Notes: a model not told the origin generated them from the sequence alone. A stretch of DNA of 64,000 bases from Aved-18 sp964606665 (GCA_964606665.1 CAZSHS010000005.1:62001-126000); one strand, 5' to 3'; positions 50,574-60,199 are shown, counted from the first letter of the stretch. A program made the numbers and translations.

Positions 50574-50834
50574 ATGCTCAAATTAGTAGCCGTTTTCATT
50601 TTAATCGTTGGATTCACAAGCGCATGTTCGGGCGCTAAAACCGAAGAATCTACAAGTACTACTACGACCGAAGAAACAGTCGAAAAACAAACCTCAGCCC
50701 AAGATGATTCTGCAACACCTGAAGCGGAAGAAACCGAAGAAGTGAAAGAAACCAAAACCGAAACTAAAACCGAAAAGAAAACGAGCAAAGATAAGAAAGC
50801 TAAATCTTCCAAATCTGAATCGAAGAAGAAATAA
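50574..50834 (+). CDS. Small lipoprotein with acidic then basic low-complexity tail
   Basis: 86 residues. A signal sequence with lipobox TSAC (LIVGFTSACSG) is followed by a Thr/Ser/Glu-rich stretch and a Lys/Ser-rich C-terminus (TKTEKKTSKDKKAK). Charge switches sharply from acidic to basic along the chain. An excellent ribosome site GGAGG precedes the ATG. No family; a surface- or peptidoglycan-contacting role is plausible only by analogy. Confidence 0.75.
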   Translation: MLKLVAVFILIVGFTSACSGAKTEESTSTTTTEETVEKQTSAQDDSATPEAEETEEVKETKTETKTEKKTSKDKKAKSSKSESKKK

Positions 50835-50949
50835 AACGAGAACAAATTGTATTCAGTTCTGCTTATAAAAAGTGACGAGCCTGGCGCAGATCGACTTTGC
50901 CAGGCTATTTCACATACTTTCAATACTGCTCAAACTAAACTAAAAAGAT

Positions 50950-51192
50950 TCAGCGAGGAGGTGGCGGAGCTCCGCCCGATGGAGGTGGATCGCGGTAAGG
51001 ATTGTACTGCTCGTTCAACTGCTGATAGGCTCTTGCGCGCTCAGCTTCGCTTTGAGATGTTTGCAAAATCAACAAAAGCTGCTGGAGCGATTGTTCGTTC
51101 CCGCCACCACCGGCACAAGCAGCCTCAGGATAAGCAGCAATGCAAGCTAGCGTGATAGCTGCAACTGTGATAATTCTTCTGCCTAATCTCAT
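50950..51192 (-). CDS. Small secreted protein with Pro-rich tail
   Basis: 80 residues from the ATG at 51192 (GGATGG about 5 bases upstream; an in-frame ATG at 51201 is possible). Signal peptide (RRIITVAAITLACIAAYPEA, cleavage near ACA-GGG), a short Gln/Ser/Leu helix (QSLQQLLLILQTSQSEAERARAYQQL) given here by its key elements, and a Pro/Gly-rich end. It converges on the lipoprotein. A frame on the other strand over the same bases has no such features and is rejected. Confidence 0.65.
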   Translation of the reverse strand: MRLGRRIITVAAITLACIAAYPEAACAGGGGNEQSLQQLLLILQTSQSEAERARAYQQLNEQYNPYRDPPPSGGAPPPPR

Positions 51193-51549
51193 TGGTACCA
51201 TCCGAAGCGAATTAAAGGTTATCCTAGGATTCTATACAAAAGGAACTACGATGTCACATCATGACATCGCGCAATAGTTACCAAAGTGCAGCTATTTTGA
51301 GCTGGTACACATTAGATTTACAACCGGTTGACAACCCCGCCAATTCGCTCATACTTAGAAGTTATGAAATCTAAGCAACCTCAATACCCGCCCCCCAACT
51401 CCTTGCGACTTAATCTGCGAGGAATACTGTGCTGGCTGTGAGTGAGCAATCTTTTTTGTAGTCGATTTGTCTCAATCTGATTATTTTTCCAGCTACCTCT
51501 AAGCGAAGTAGCTTATTTTATTTCTTTAAGTTTAAAAAGGAACACCTAA
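51193..51549 (+). other. proS leader region with attenuator-like hairpin
   Basis: No gene is supported. A hairpin AGCTACCTC (51491-51499) with GAAGTAGCT (51505-51513; one C-A mismatch) is followed by TATTTTATTTCTTT, so it looks like an intrinsic terminator only 30 bases before proS. Because no plus-strand gene ends nearby, it may be an attenuator in the proS leader. No T-box sequence is visible. AAGGA precedes the proS ATG by 8 bases. Confidence 0.45.
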
Positions 51550-53277
51550 ATGCGTTGGTCACAGTTATTTATCCCGACACTCAAAGAAGAACCGGCCCAA
51601 GTTGAAGCACCAAGTCACAAATATTTGCTTCGCGCCGGTTATATTCGCCAACTCACATCTGGTGTTTACAGTCTCCTGCCACTTGGGCAATTGGTCCGAC
51701 TCAAAATAATCGAAATTATTCGCCAGGAAATGAACAAAATTGGCGGACAGGAATTTTTATTGTCGGCTTTGCAGCCAGTTGATTTATGGATTGAATCAGG
51801 GCGGCTCGAAGCTGTTTCAGAAATCATGTTTCGACTAAAAGACAGAAAGAAAACGGATCTTGCACTAGGTCTTACGCACGAAGAAGTCTTCACTTCAATT
51901 GCGCGGGCAGGACTTTCTTCCTATAAACAGTTGCCCCAAATATGGTATCAAATTCAAACTAAATTTAGAGACGAAGCTCGTCCTAAAGGCGGCTTGTTGC
52001 GGGTGCGCGAATTCACTATGAAAGATTCGTATTCTTTCGACTTCGACCAAGCTGGACTTGATGAATCTTTCGATAAACATCACGAAGCATATATATCTAT
52101 TTTTAAGCGCTGCGGTTTGGATTTCAGAGCAGTGGAAGCGAGCTCTGGTGCCATGGGCGGTAGTGCATCGATAGAATTTATGGTACTTACAAATTCTGGC
52201 GAAGACAATCTTGTTTTGTGTACATCGTGTGATTATGCAGCAAACGTTGAGCGTGGCAGCTCGAAATTCGACCCGCAGTCACCCAACAGTGACTTGCAAA
52301 GCAAAGAATTGGAAAAATTTGCCACCCCGCAAATTCGCACTATAAAAGCGTTAGAAGACATGGATGGCGGAGCCACGGCCCAAAATCAAATCAAGACACT
52401 TGTTTATTTAGCCGATTCGAAAATTGTTCTAGCTTTAGTCCAGGGCGATCAAGAAATGAACGAGTCCAAATTACAGTCAGCAATCGGCGCAAGCACAATA
52501 CGCCCAGCCACTGACGATGAAATTTTCCAAGCTCTTAATGCTCATCCAGGGTCACTTGGAGCCTGTGGTGTCAAGCTAAATGAAACTATTAAAAACATTG
52601 TGGCCGACCCACGCTTGAAAGGTCGAAACGGCATGGTAACTGGCGCAAATATCGATGATTGGCACTATCGCAATGTCAGCGTTGATAGAGACATAGACGT
52701 AAATATCTGGACCGATCTTCACACCGTGAAAGCGGGTGAGTCATGCATCAAATGCGGTGGCACTCTAGACTTGCAAAAGGGACTTGAGATTGGACATATT
52801 TTTAAGCTAGGCACAAAATATTCAAAATCAATGAATGCTCATGTTCTTGGCGCAGACGGCGCTAAAAATGAAATAGTGATGGGCTCATACGGAATAGGAG
52901 TCGAGCGCTTGATGGCAGCCGTGGTGGAAACGAGCAACGACGACAAAGGTATAATTTGGCCTCAAAGCATTGCGCCTTACGATGTGGTAATAGTCCCGGT
53001 AAATAGCCAAGACGAAGCTCTTACATCGGTAAGCGAAAAAATTGAGGCAGAACTTACTGCCAGTGGTATTTCTTGTCTACTAGACGATCGCGATGAGCGC
53101 GCAGGAGTCAAGTTTAATGATGCCGAACTGATTGGCATCCCCTGGCGTATAACGGCTGGAAAGAAAGTATCCTCTGGAATTGTGGAATTATTTGATCGCA
53201 AAACTAAAACCACGACCGAAATTGCTATAGAAAAAGTAAGAGAAGCGCTCAAGGAAAAACTTTCTTGCAAACCATAG
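51550..53277 (+). CDS. proS: Prolyl-tRNA synthetase (bacterial type)
   Basis: Charges tRNA-Pro. 575 residues, the bacterial form with an inserted editing domain (about 225-390) between class II motifs 2 and 3. Motifs: LTSGVYSLLPLG, motif 2 FRDEARPKGGLLRVREFTMKD (core FRDE and R-EF only), motif 3 GSYGIGVERLMAA, and the C-terminal anticodon-binding domain with LLDDRDERAGVKFNDAE. All class signatures intact. Confidence 0.97.
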   Translation: MRWSQLFIPTLKEEPAQVEAPSHKYLLRAGYIRQLTSGVYSLLPLGQLVRLKIIEIIRQEMNKIGGQEFLLSALQPVDLWIESGRLEAVSEIMFRLKDRKKTDLALGLTHEEVFTSIARAGLSSYKQLPQIWYQIQTKFRDEARPKGGLLRVREFTMKDSYSFDFDQAGLDESFDKHHEAYISIFKRCGLDFRAVEASSGAMGGSASIEFMVLTNSGEDNLVLCTSCDYAANVERGSSKFDPQSPNSDLQSKELEKFATPQIRTIKALEDMDGGATAQNQIKTLVYLADSKIVLALVQGDQEMNESKLQSAIGASTIRPATDDEIFQALNAHPGSLGACGVKLNETIKNIVADPRLKGRNGMVTGANIDDWHYRNVSVDRDIDVNIWTDLHTVKAGESCIKCGGTLDLQKGLEIGHIFKLGTKYSKSMNAHVLGADGAKNEIVMGSYGIGVERLMAAVVETSNDDKGIIWPQSIAPYDVVIVPVNSQDEALTSVSEKIEAELTASGISCLLDDRDERAGVKFNDAELIGIPWRITAGKKVSSGIVELFDRKTKTTTEIAIEKVREALKEKLSCKP

Positions 53278-53313
53278 GTTAAAATAGGTCGATAAACACA
53301 TTTAGAGGTGAAC

Positions 53314-53928
53314 TTGAGTAAAACGAGTCCCGCTTCAAAAGAACCGCTGGTTTTGGGAATTCAAGGCGGGCGCGGTAGCTTCAACGAAGAAGCAGCGCGC
53401 CAACGTCTTAAACGCACCCCCGACCGCCCTTTCACTCTTACTTTTTTGCACACCACCGAAAATGTGCTCAAAGCCTTGCACGAAGGCAGTATCGACCGCG
53501 GCCAGTTTGCCATTCGCAATTCACTTGGCGGTATGGTGGAGGAAACGGTCGAAGCCTCGAAGAACTATGCTTATGAAAAAGTGGACGAGTTTGCGATAAA
53601 AATCACGCACGCGCTCATGATTTCAAAGGACGCAGAGCTTGAAGACATAGACACAATCATGGCTCATCCTCAAGTGCTCAGCCAGTGCAAATATACTTTG
53701 CAGCGCAAATACAGTCATCTAAAATTGGTTAGTGGCGAAGGCGATGCGATAGATCCTGCAAAAGTGGCTGAAATGCTAAGCGAAGGCAAACTAGAAAAGA
53801 ATATTGCAGCACTAGGAAGCAAGGGCTTGGCTGAAATTTACGGGCTAAAAATCGCTGCAAATAACTTGCAGGACTCAGGCTCCAACTTCACTACTTTTGT
53901 GTGGGTTCAGCGACCAAAACAAAATTAA
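53314..53928 (+). CDS. Prephenate-dehydratase-like protein without ACT domain
   Basis: 204 residues. The TTG at 53314 is chosen because AGAGG (53304-53308) ends 5 bases before it; a GTG two codons upstream overlaps that site. The periplasmic-binding-like PDT fold is seen as IQGGRGSFNEEAA (substrate loop), AIRNSLGGMVEET, MAHPQVLSQC (the A-HPQ-L-QC motif of PheA) and AALGSKGLAEIYGL. The terminal motif reads NFTTFVWV where active enzymes have N-TRF, so the Arg is Thr. There is no ACT regulatory domain. It may be an unregulated enzyme with altered activity or a binding protein. It sits 36 bases after proS. Confidence 0.8.
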   Translation: MSKTSPASKEPLVLGIQGGRGSFNEEAARQRLKRTPDRPFTLTFLHTTENVLKALHEGSIDRGQFAIRNSLGGMVEETVEASKNYAYEKVDEFAIKITHALMISKDAELEDIDTIMAHPQVLSQCKYTLQRKYSHLKLVSGEGDAIDPAKVAEMLSEGKLEKNIAALGSKGLAEIYGLKIAANNLQDSGSNFTTFVWVQRPKQN

Positions 53929-53931
53929 TGG

Positions 53932-54672
53932 TCAGTTTAACTGCTTGGTCCAATTCACAACCAATTTCTTTTCTGCGCCAAAACTAGTTTGAATTTTAGT
54001 CAGATCTTTTAACTTGTCTTCAACTTTGCTAAGCGAATCGGCAATTTCCATGCCGATTTTCTCGGCTTCATGCTTTTTTATATCGCTTCGATTACACAAA
54101 TCTTTTGTCCCTGCTCGCAGTTTGTCGCTCATCCGGCTCACACGGTCGATCGCTCTAATTAACTCATCACACTGATCTACAAGTCCGATATCTAAATGAT
54201 CGATAGTTCTTGCACTTTCGCGTTGCGATGCAGCTTTGAGTGTGTCTTGTTTTAATTCGGGAATATCAACTCTTAGAGATTTGAGCACAGAAATTGCATT
54301 TCCATCGGGGCAGTTTAATACTGCCAATAACAAATGCTCCGTAGCGGTTCGCTCAAGACCGAGCTTCTTAGCCTCTTTATGGGCTTGTTCGATTACACGC
54401 TCAGCTTTGTCAGTATAAGGAATTTCGACTGACACAAAGCCCGAACCGCGTTGAATTAGTTTTTCAACTGCATGGCGTGTATCGTTTAGGGTGACACCCC
54501 TTGCACTCAAAACACGAGCGGCAGAGCCAGTTCCTTCAGCTATAAGACCTAACAGTAATTGTTCGGTACAAACAAAATTATGTCCCAAGCGCCTGGCTTC
54601 GTCTTGAGCCTTTTCAATGGCGTTGGATGCTTTTTGAGTAAACTCTTCTAGCAGATGTACTTCCTGAGTCAT
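53932..54672 (-). CDS. Stand-alone Clp N-domain protein
   Basis: 246 residues. The first 150 are the double Clp-R repeat of ClpA/ClpC/ClpB N-domains (FTQKASNAIEKAQDEARRLG, TEQLLLGLI, then TDKAERVIEQAHKEAKKLG, TEHLLLAVL). No AAA+ module follows; the remaining 95 residues are helical, coiled-coil-like and charged. Such proteins may serve as adaptors or decoys for Clp machines. It follows the mannosidase by only 2 bases. Confidence 0.85.
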   Translation of the reverse strand: MTQEVHLLEEFTQKASNAIEKAQDEARRLGHNFVCTEQLLLGLIAEGTGSAARVLSARGVTLNDTRHAVEKLIQRGSGFVSVEIPYTDKAERVIEQAHKEAKKLGLERTATEHLLLAVLNCPDGNAISVLKSLRVDIPELKQDTLKAASQRESARTIDHLDIGLVDQCDELIRAIDRVSRMSDKLRAGTKDLCNRSDIKKHEAEKIGMEIADSLSKVEDKLKDLTKIQTSFGAEKKLVVNWTKQLN

Positions 54673-54674
54673 TT

Positions 54675-57425
54675 TTATCCTTGTGATTTCAAATTGAGTC
54701 TAAACGATTTTAATTCATTGGCACGAAAATCTACTTCGTATACACCAGGTTTGGTGGCATTAATCAATCCGTATCTAAAACCATCGAGATCGACTTCTTC
54801 CAGGTATCGATGCGTAATTCCGACATTGAGATTGGCCGTAACAGGCTTGTCGCTTGTATTTAAAATGCGCAGATTATAGCCCTGCACATCTTCGAACATT
54901 GCCATCAACACAAGATTTTGATTATCAATCTCACAAAACGACCACGAAGCTTGTTTGGATGGTGGAAGCTTTGGCTTCCACCCCTTCTGGCAAACCGGCG
55001 ACGCCCAGAGCGGATTCTCAAAGAGAGTGGCTAAATGATACGCTTCGCTTGGCTCTTCAGTGGAGAGTGGTGCCCATCCATAAAGAGCAGTCTGCTCACC
55101 AAGACAATTTCCCTCAGGTGTATCCATATGAGGCCCGGCACCTCCGCCGCGACTCCACAGTCCACCTCTGGATAATTTAGAAAACGCACGCAATAAAGTG
55201 ATACCAACTGAATCTTCAGTAGCACCATATTCAGGCAAACCGCTATTTAAAAATAATTGGTCTCCGGCAATGAAGAAACGTTGGCAAGCAAATCTATCAA
55301 GCGGCGTTTCTTTGTATTTACCTACAGGCAGTCTGGGTGCGTCTTTTGTTACTGGTCGCTTAACAAGCGAGAAATGATTTTCGGAAGTCGTTTGATTGAT
55401 TTTGGAGCTTGTTTTAAATTCGACTTCAAGTCGGTGATCGCGTGATTGATTCTGCCAGGTGGTCTGGAAGAATAAAACTGGAACGCCAGCTTTAAGAGTA
55501 ATTGTAGTGTAAAGCTTGTGTTTGAGCGTTTCTTTAGAGCGCTCAAACACTTTTAGTATGTCTTTTGTTTCAGCACTATCTAAAATGCTTTGATCTTTGC
55601 TTTCGACTATTCCTTCTGGAATATCGATTTCGTGCACCAATTCAATTGCACAAACAAGGGCTCCTTTTGATTTGACACTTGCTTTTAAAACCTTTGCTTC
55701 AATCGGTTTATCCTTGTAGAGAGGGTCGAAGTTATAGCTATCTCCGCCATCTCCAACGTCTTTGAAGGTCATCGTCAAATCAAAGTTTTTCTTTCCAGCC
55801 TCGACACGAAGTCCGCCCTTAGCATCAAAGTGCAAAGTCATAAACTCGTTTGCGATGGAAGTCTGGGAAGAAGGAGTCAATGCTTTTGCAGGCGTTGCCA
55901 CCTCAGAAAAATTAGAACAACCAAGAGCCGGCACATTGGCATTGAGCCAGCCGCTAACTCTAGTTATGTCACGATAAGTCGGCACGCCACCGCTCCATCC
56001 AAAAAGGTCCGTGCATGATTCTGCTTGATCAATCTGAATTGATTTAGCTTTATCCTCGCCAATTGCATTCAGGACGGCTTTGAAAGCCTCTTCAACAGAC
56101 ATCGATTTATTTTCAAAGGCCATTTCAAACGCCACCGGACCTGATACTGGTCGGCTGGAGAAATTGAAAAGAATAAAGTCTTTTACTTGTGCTTGAGGAT
56201 CGGCAAGTTGAAAATGCGATCGTGAAATACCCTGAGCAGGAGACGTTTTAGAAACTTGCGAGCTTGCAAGCAAACTCTCGCGTACTCGAGTTTCTAGATT
56301 ATCCAAAACAGAATTAATGGTTTGATAACGAGTAAGCATTTCTTGATGAACAGCATCGATGCTACAACCACAAATACTGTCGTGAGGCTGATTGCGCAAT
56401 AATTGTTTGAGGGCGTATAAGAGTTCTTCAGTTGGATACTTAGACAAATTCAAACTACTAGCAAAAGTTAAAAGCGGCTCAACTAGCTTGAACAAGCGAT
56501 GTTCGATTTGTCTGTTATGACGCTTAAGATAAAGTCGGCTCGACAAAACTCCAGGCAATAAGTAAGCGGCAAAGAGTTCAAATGCGTTGTCGTTGTTACG
56601 CAATTCGCCTTGCCAAACAGGAATTTGCTTTTTCTCTTTCTCCTGCATATTCTGCAATTTGGTCAAATACAAAGCTAAAGTTACTACTTCTAAATTTGGT
56701 TGACTGCCATTTTCATTAAAAGCATCTTTTAGAGCTTGCAATTGATGATTAAAAGACCCAGGCGCACCCACATGATCGCCACCTACCGGCACAAGGGCAG
56801 AGTCATTTATTTTGGATGAAGGCCAATTTTCTAAAGTCTTAGTTATGGGCTTTTTGGGATCTTTTGCTTCGTGAAAACAGGTCTGGAAATATCCGCGCGA
56901 TAGAACGTGACAAAACACAGAACTTCCATCTGGACTTTCCCAAATAAATTCGGTGCCATCAGATGCGATACTAGCTGGCACTCCGCGCCAGGCGGTTGCT
57001 TTGTCTATGCTGAAGCCACGCAAGATACAAGGAATATCCTGGCTATGACCAAAAGTATCGGGACTATAACCGACCATCATTGGCTTGCCAAATTGTCTAG
57101 ATACACCAAGCCCAGTTTTTAAATTGCGAATAAGACTTTCGCCGTTAACAAGCATGTGGTCGCTTAAAACATACCAGGGACCAACAGCAACCTTGCCCGC
57201 TTTAACCAGAGCTTCGATTTTTGATTTCATCTGGGGTTGAATTTCGAGTAGATCGTCCAATAAAGCTGTCTGTCCATCCAATTGGAAACTAGGTAATCCA
57301 CCCGATTCGATTTGTTTGATGATACTGCCGATGACAGCAGGCAATTGCATTCTGTATTGCTCGAATGTGAAATACCATTCGCGGTCCCAGTGAGTATGCA
57401 GAAAGAATGAATAAGTTGTGGCCAT
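54675..57425 (-). CDS. Glycoside hydrolase family 38 alpha-mannosidase
   Basis: 916 residues, cytosolic (no signal peptide), close to MngB-type enzymes. Catalytic domain: HTHWDREWY with zinc ligands His10 and His12 and Asp14, likely nucleophile Asp123 in GYSPDTFGHS, and a further zinc His in QPHDSICG. The middle helical domain and C-terminal beta domains are present. MngB hydrolyses mannosylglycerate; whether this one does is inference. It lies in a tight operon behind the TIM-barrel protein (7 bases) and before the Clp N-domain protein. Confidence 0.9.
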   Translation of the reverse strand: MATTYSFFLHTHWDREWYFTFEQYRMQLPAVIGSIIKQIESGGLPSFQLDGQTALLDDLLEIQPQMKSKIEALVKAGKVAVGPWYVLSDHMLVNGESLIRNLKTGLGVSRQFGKPMMVGYSPDTFGHSQDIPCILRGFSIDKATAWRGVPASIASDGTEFIWESPDGSSVFCHVLSRGYFQTCFHEAKDPKKPITKTLENWPSSKINDSALVPVGGDHVGAPGSFNHQLQALKDAFNENGSQPNLEVVTLALYLTKLQNMQEKEKKQIPVWQGELRNNDNAFELFAAYLLPGVLSSRLYLKRHNRQIEHRLFKLVEPLLTFASSLNLSKYPTEELLYALKQLLRNQPHDSICGCSIDAVHQEMLTRYQTINSVLDNLETRVRESLLASSQVSKTSPAQGISRSHFQLADPQAQVKDFILFNFSSRPVSGPVAFEMAFENKSMSVEEAFKAVLNAIGEDKAKSIQIDQAESCTDLFGWSGGVPTYRDITRVSGWLNANVPALGCSNFSEVATPAKALTPSSQTSIANEFMTLHFDAKGGLRVEAGKKNFDLTMTFKDVGDGGDSYNFDPLYKDKPIEAKVLKASVKSKGALVCAIELVHEIDIPEGIVESKDQSILDSAETKDILKVFERSKETLKHKLYTTITLKAGVPVLFFQTTWQNQSRDHRLEVEFKTSSKINQTTSENHFSLVKRPVTKDAPRLPVGKYKETPLDRFACQRFFIAGDQLFLNSGLPEYGATEDSVGITLLRAFSKLSRGGLWSRGGGAGPHMDTPEGNCLGEQTALYGWAPLSTEEPSEAYHLATLFENPLWASPVCQKGWKPKLPPSKQASWSFCEIDNQNLVLMAMFEDVQGYNLRILNTSDKPVTANLNVGITHRYLEEVDLDGFRYGLINATKPGVYEVDFRANELKSFRLNLKSQG

Positions 57426-57432
57426 AAGCCTC

Positions 57433-58308
57433 TTAGAGTTTTATCAGGGGTGCTATTTTGGCAATACATTGATCGAGCGCATCTTCCATTTGCGCCTGAT
57501 CACCGTAAATAAATTCGTCATCGAAGCGTAGAGAAAAAGTTCCTTTGAATTCATAAAGTTTGAGCAACTCTATCAGTTGCGCCCAATCGACTTTGCCTTT
57601 GCCCACAAGCCGATACCGCCACCAGAGTGGTCCATACATGCCGCTGTCCTTAAGCATTTCGCGATCTATTTCAACATCAGCACCTTCGATGTTTTCGATA
57701 GCCGACGCAAAATGAGAGAGGACGGCTAAATAATCAATACCAAGCCACAGACAATCTCCAGGCGAGAAGCTCAAAGATAGTCCCTCACAGCTCGATAGTA
57801 AGTCGCGCCAATCTTGCGGTTCCATTGCACGCCATTTTTTAAGCGAGGTTCCGCGTCTGCTTTCTGGCGCTGAAAGTCTAAGCACAGGCTTGATTTGATG
57901 CGGCTCCATAAGGGAGAGCATTTCTTTGTAATCTTGCTCAAATGCACCCTTCCACTCTTCATCAAGACCTGGTTCTATATGAAAACCGATACGCTTACAA
58001 TTGAGAAAATTAGCCACTTTCACAAGCTTTGAAAGCATAGCTAAAAATTTCTGGGAGGATTTTTTATTGCCTGGTTGATGTTCGAACTCAAGATTTATTG
58101 AGGCAATTTCTACCTCGCGCTCGCCACACAAATCTTTGAGCGAAGTGAGGTAGGTCTGCTCCTTTTTATTTACTTCTAAAGCGCCTTTACTTGAAACGCT
58201 AAAAGGCGAAAAAGAAAACTCAAGCGAGGGGATGCCTTTTTGATGGGCAAGTTCAACTGATTCTTTTAAGCCGGCACCAAATTTAGTGGCATCAAAACAA
58301 AGTTTCAT
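57433..58308 (-). CDS. Sugar-phosphate isomerase/epimerase-like TIM-barrel protein
   Basis: 291 residues from the ATG at 58308. AP-endonuclease-2 superfamily barrel: GIPSLEFSF, IASINLEFEH, KRIGFHIEP, LSLSFSPGDCLWLG, and FKGTFSLRFDDE near the C-terminus. Metal ligands (Glu, His, Asp, Glu) appear in the expected places. The substrate is unknown but probably a sugar given the GH38 neighbour. First gene of the three-gene operon (then 54675-57425 and 53932-54672). Confidence 0.78.
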   Translation of the reverse strand: MKLCFDATKFGAGLKESVELAHQKGIPSLEFSFSPFSVSSKGALEVNKKEQTYLTSLKDLCGEREVEIASINLEFEHQPGNKKSSQKFLAMLSKLVKVANFLNCKRIGFHIEPGLDEEWKGAFEQDYKEMLSLMEPHQIKPVLRLSAPESRRGTSLKKWRAMEPQDWRDLLSSCEGLSLSFSPGDCLWLGIDYLAVLSHFASAIENIEGADVEIDREMLKDSGMYGPLWWRYRLVGKGKVDWAQLIELLKLYEFKGTFSLRFDDEFIYGDQAQMEDALDQCIAKIAPLIKL

Positions 58309-58378
58309 CAAAGGATATTTCCCTGAGGAACAGAGACCCTGTAAAGGATAGCAGATTCAAACCGCTTCTATTTTAAAT

Positions 58379-59038
58379 CTAGTAATCGCTCAAATAAGCT
58401 TGGCGAATTCGTGGATCTTTAATGTCGTTGAAATCCATCCTTGTCAGGGTCTTGGCGCGAAACTCGCCACCGTGACGCAAAGACAAAGTCACTGGGGTAT
58501 TTGGCGTTCCCACAATTAAGTCGTAGCATTCTTCGCGGTTTAAACCTTGAGTTGGAACACCATCCACCGCCACAATCACATCTTCAGGCACAATTCCTGC
58601 CGTAAATGCAGGAGTGCCTGGAAAAACGTTATTGACTACAGGTGAATAGCCTTGTTGACAGAGAAATTTGACCCCAATGATGCCAATATTCGATTGTATT
58701 GAAGTATCGAAAAAGCCCTGGTTGGTATTGCTTTGCAAGCGCCCATTCTGGGTTTGCATATCGAGCCTGCTCTTCTCTTGTGACAGTTTAAATTTCTTAT
58801 TCTTCTTTTCTTTGGCAAGCTTCTCATGGTGCTGGACCCCAGCCTTGAGCGGCTCCTTCTTAGACGGCAGTGCTTGCGGCGGCGGCGTATTATCGAGCTT
58901 GGGCTCCGCCATTTGCAACTGATATGTAGACTGACCATGCCCCGGAGTTGGAACCGTCTGAGCCTGTGCCACAGTCACAGAGCCAAGCATTAAAGCTCCA
59001 ATCAGCAAATTTAAGGCTCGTGAAACGTTCGTTTTCAT
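58379..59038 (-). CDS. Secreted PDZ-domain protein
   Basis: 219 residues. Signal peptide (RALNLLIGALMLGSVTVAQA) and a Pro/Lys-rich linker with HHEKLAKEKKNKKFKLSQEK, then a PDZ domain (about 115-205): GIIGVKFLC, PGTPAFTAGIVPEDVIVAVDG, LNREECYDLIVG. No protease domain. It may bind protein C-termini in the periplasm. Monocistronic. Confidence 0.8.
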   Translation of the reverse strand: MKTNVSRALNLLIGALMLGSVTVAQAQTVPTPGHGQSTYQLQMAEPKLDNTPPPQALPSKKEPLKAGVQHHEKLAKEKKNKKFKLSQEKSRLDMQTQNGRLQSNTNQGFFDTSIQSNIGIIGVKFLCQQGYSPVVNNVFPGTPAFTAGIVPEDVIVAVDGVPTQGLNREECYDLIVGTPNTPVTLSLRHGGEFRAKTLTRMDFNDIKDPRIRQAYLSDY

Positions 59039-59263
59039 AGTAAGGCTTTAGACAGACAAATAACCAATTTGGTTCCTTTCAATGCTTGATTCTTCCCAAA
59101 TTTCCAAGAAATCCGCGCCTGGTTAATAAAAGGCTCATAATGCTCATATTACTATAATGCTTAAACATAAGCTAAAAGAACCGGACAAGCTCTCACCGCG
59201 TGCTAGTCTGATGCTCTTCGCATTTAATCTCGTACTTTTTTGTACTTCTTGGAGGTTGTCAAA

Positions 59264-60199
59264 GTGAGTAAGGTCACAGTAGTTGGAGCAGGAAACGTTG
59301 GAGCAACATGCGCTCAGTATGTCGCAGAAAAAAACATCGCCGATGTGGTGCTAATTGATGTTGTCGAAGGGTTGCCTCAGGGCAAATCGCTCGACCTCAT
59401 GCAAGCCGCTCCCATCAACTATCATGACCGCAAAATCACCGGCACAAATGACTATGCCGCAACCAAAGATTCAGACGTCATTGTCATCACCGCAGGTATT
59501 GCCCGCAAGCCCGGCATGTCACGCGACGACTTGTTGAAGACTAACGCCAATATTGTTCAAAGCGTTGTTGAGCAAACGATCAAACACAGCCCTAACGCTA
59601 TCTATATATGTGTAACAAACCCGCTAGACGTCATGACCTACTTGACCTGGAAAACTAGCAAGCTGCCCAAAAATCGTGTACTTGGTATGGCAGGCGTACT
59701 TGATAGCGCTCGCTTCCAAACATTCATCGGCATGGAAACCGGCTGCTCGGTAGAAGACATCCGCGCCATGGTGCTTGGAGGACACGGCGACTTGATGGTG
59801 CCACTAACTCGCATGGCTACAGTAAACGGCATTCCAATTTCTGAATTGCTTCCCCAAGCAAAAATTGACGAAATGGTCGTAAGAACCCAGAACGGCGGCA
59901 TCGAAATCGTCAACTTCATGAAGACCAGTGCATTTTATGCACCAGGCGCCTCAGCCGCTCAAATGGTTGAAGCAGTGCTCTTCGACAAAAAACGTCTACT
60001 TCCTTGCTGCGTGCTTGCCGAAGGCGAATACGGCTTGAAAGATGTATACGTCGGTCTGCCTTGCATTGTTGGCAAAAACGGTGTCGAGCGAATCGTCGAA
60101 CTCAAACTCGAAAAAGAAGAATCGGCAGCACTTAAAAAATCGGCTGACGCTATTCGCGAAAACATCGACGTATTGAACAAATTGATGGTTCCAGCCTAG
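59264..60199 (+). CDS. mdh: Malate dehydrogenase (LDH-like type)
   Basis: Reversible malate/oxaloacetate oxidation with NAD. 311 residues. The GTG at 59264 is fixed by GGAGG (59251-59255) 8 bases upstream. Motifs: VVGAGNVGATCAQY, IDVVEGLPQGKSLD (Asp for NAD), ITAGIARKPGMSRDD (Arg pair for the dicarboxylate), VTNPLDVMTYL, MVLGGHGDLMVP (catalytic His). It opens a five-gene cluster with overlapping ends. The upstream region has a GTAC-T6-GTAC hairpin. Confidence 0.95.
   Translation: MSKVTVVGAGNVGATCAQYVAEKNIADVVLIDVVEGLPQGKSLDLMQAAPINYHDRKITGTNDYAATKDSDVIVITAGIARKPGMSRDDLLKTNANIVQSVVEQTIKHSPNAIYICVTNPLDVMTYLTWKTSKLPKNRVLGMAGVLDSARFQTFIGMETGCSVEDIRAMVLGGHGDLMVPLTRMATVNGIPISELLPQAKIDEMVVRTQNGGIEIVNFMKTSAFYAPGASAAQMVEAVLFDKKRLLPCCVLAEGEYGLKDVYVGLPCIVGKNGVERIVELKLEKEESAALKKSADAIRENIDVLNKLMVPA

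Noticed and set aside
50847..51155. 102-codon plus-strand frame
   Set aside because: It lies opposite a small secreted-protein gene with a clear signal peptide; the plus-strand product has no motif and looks like an antisense shadow.
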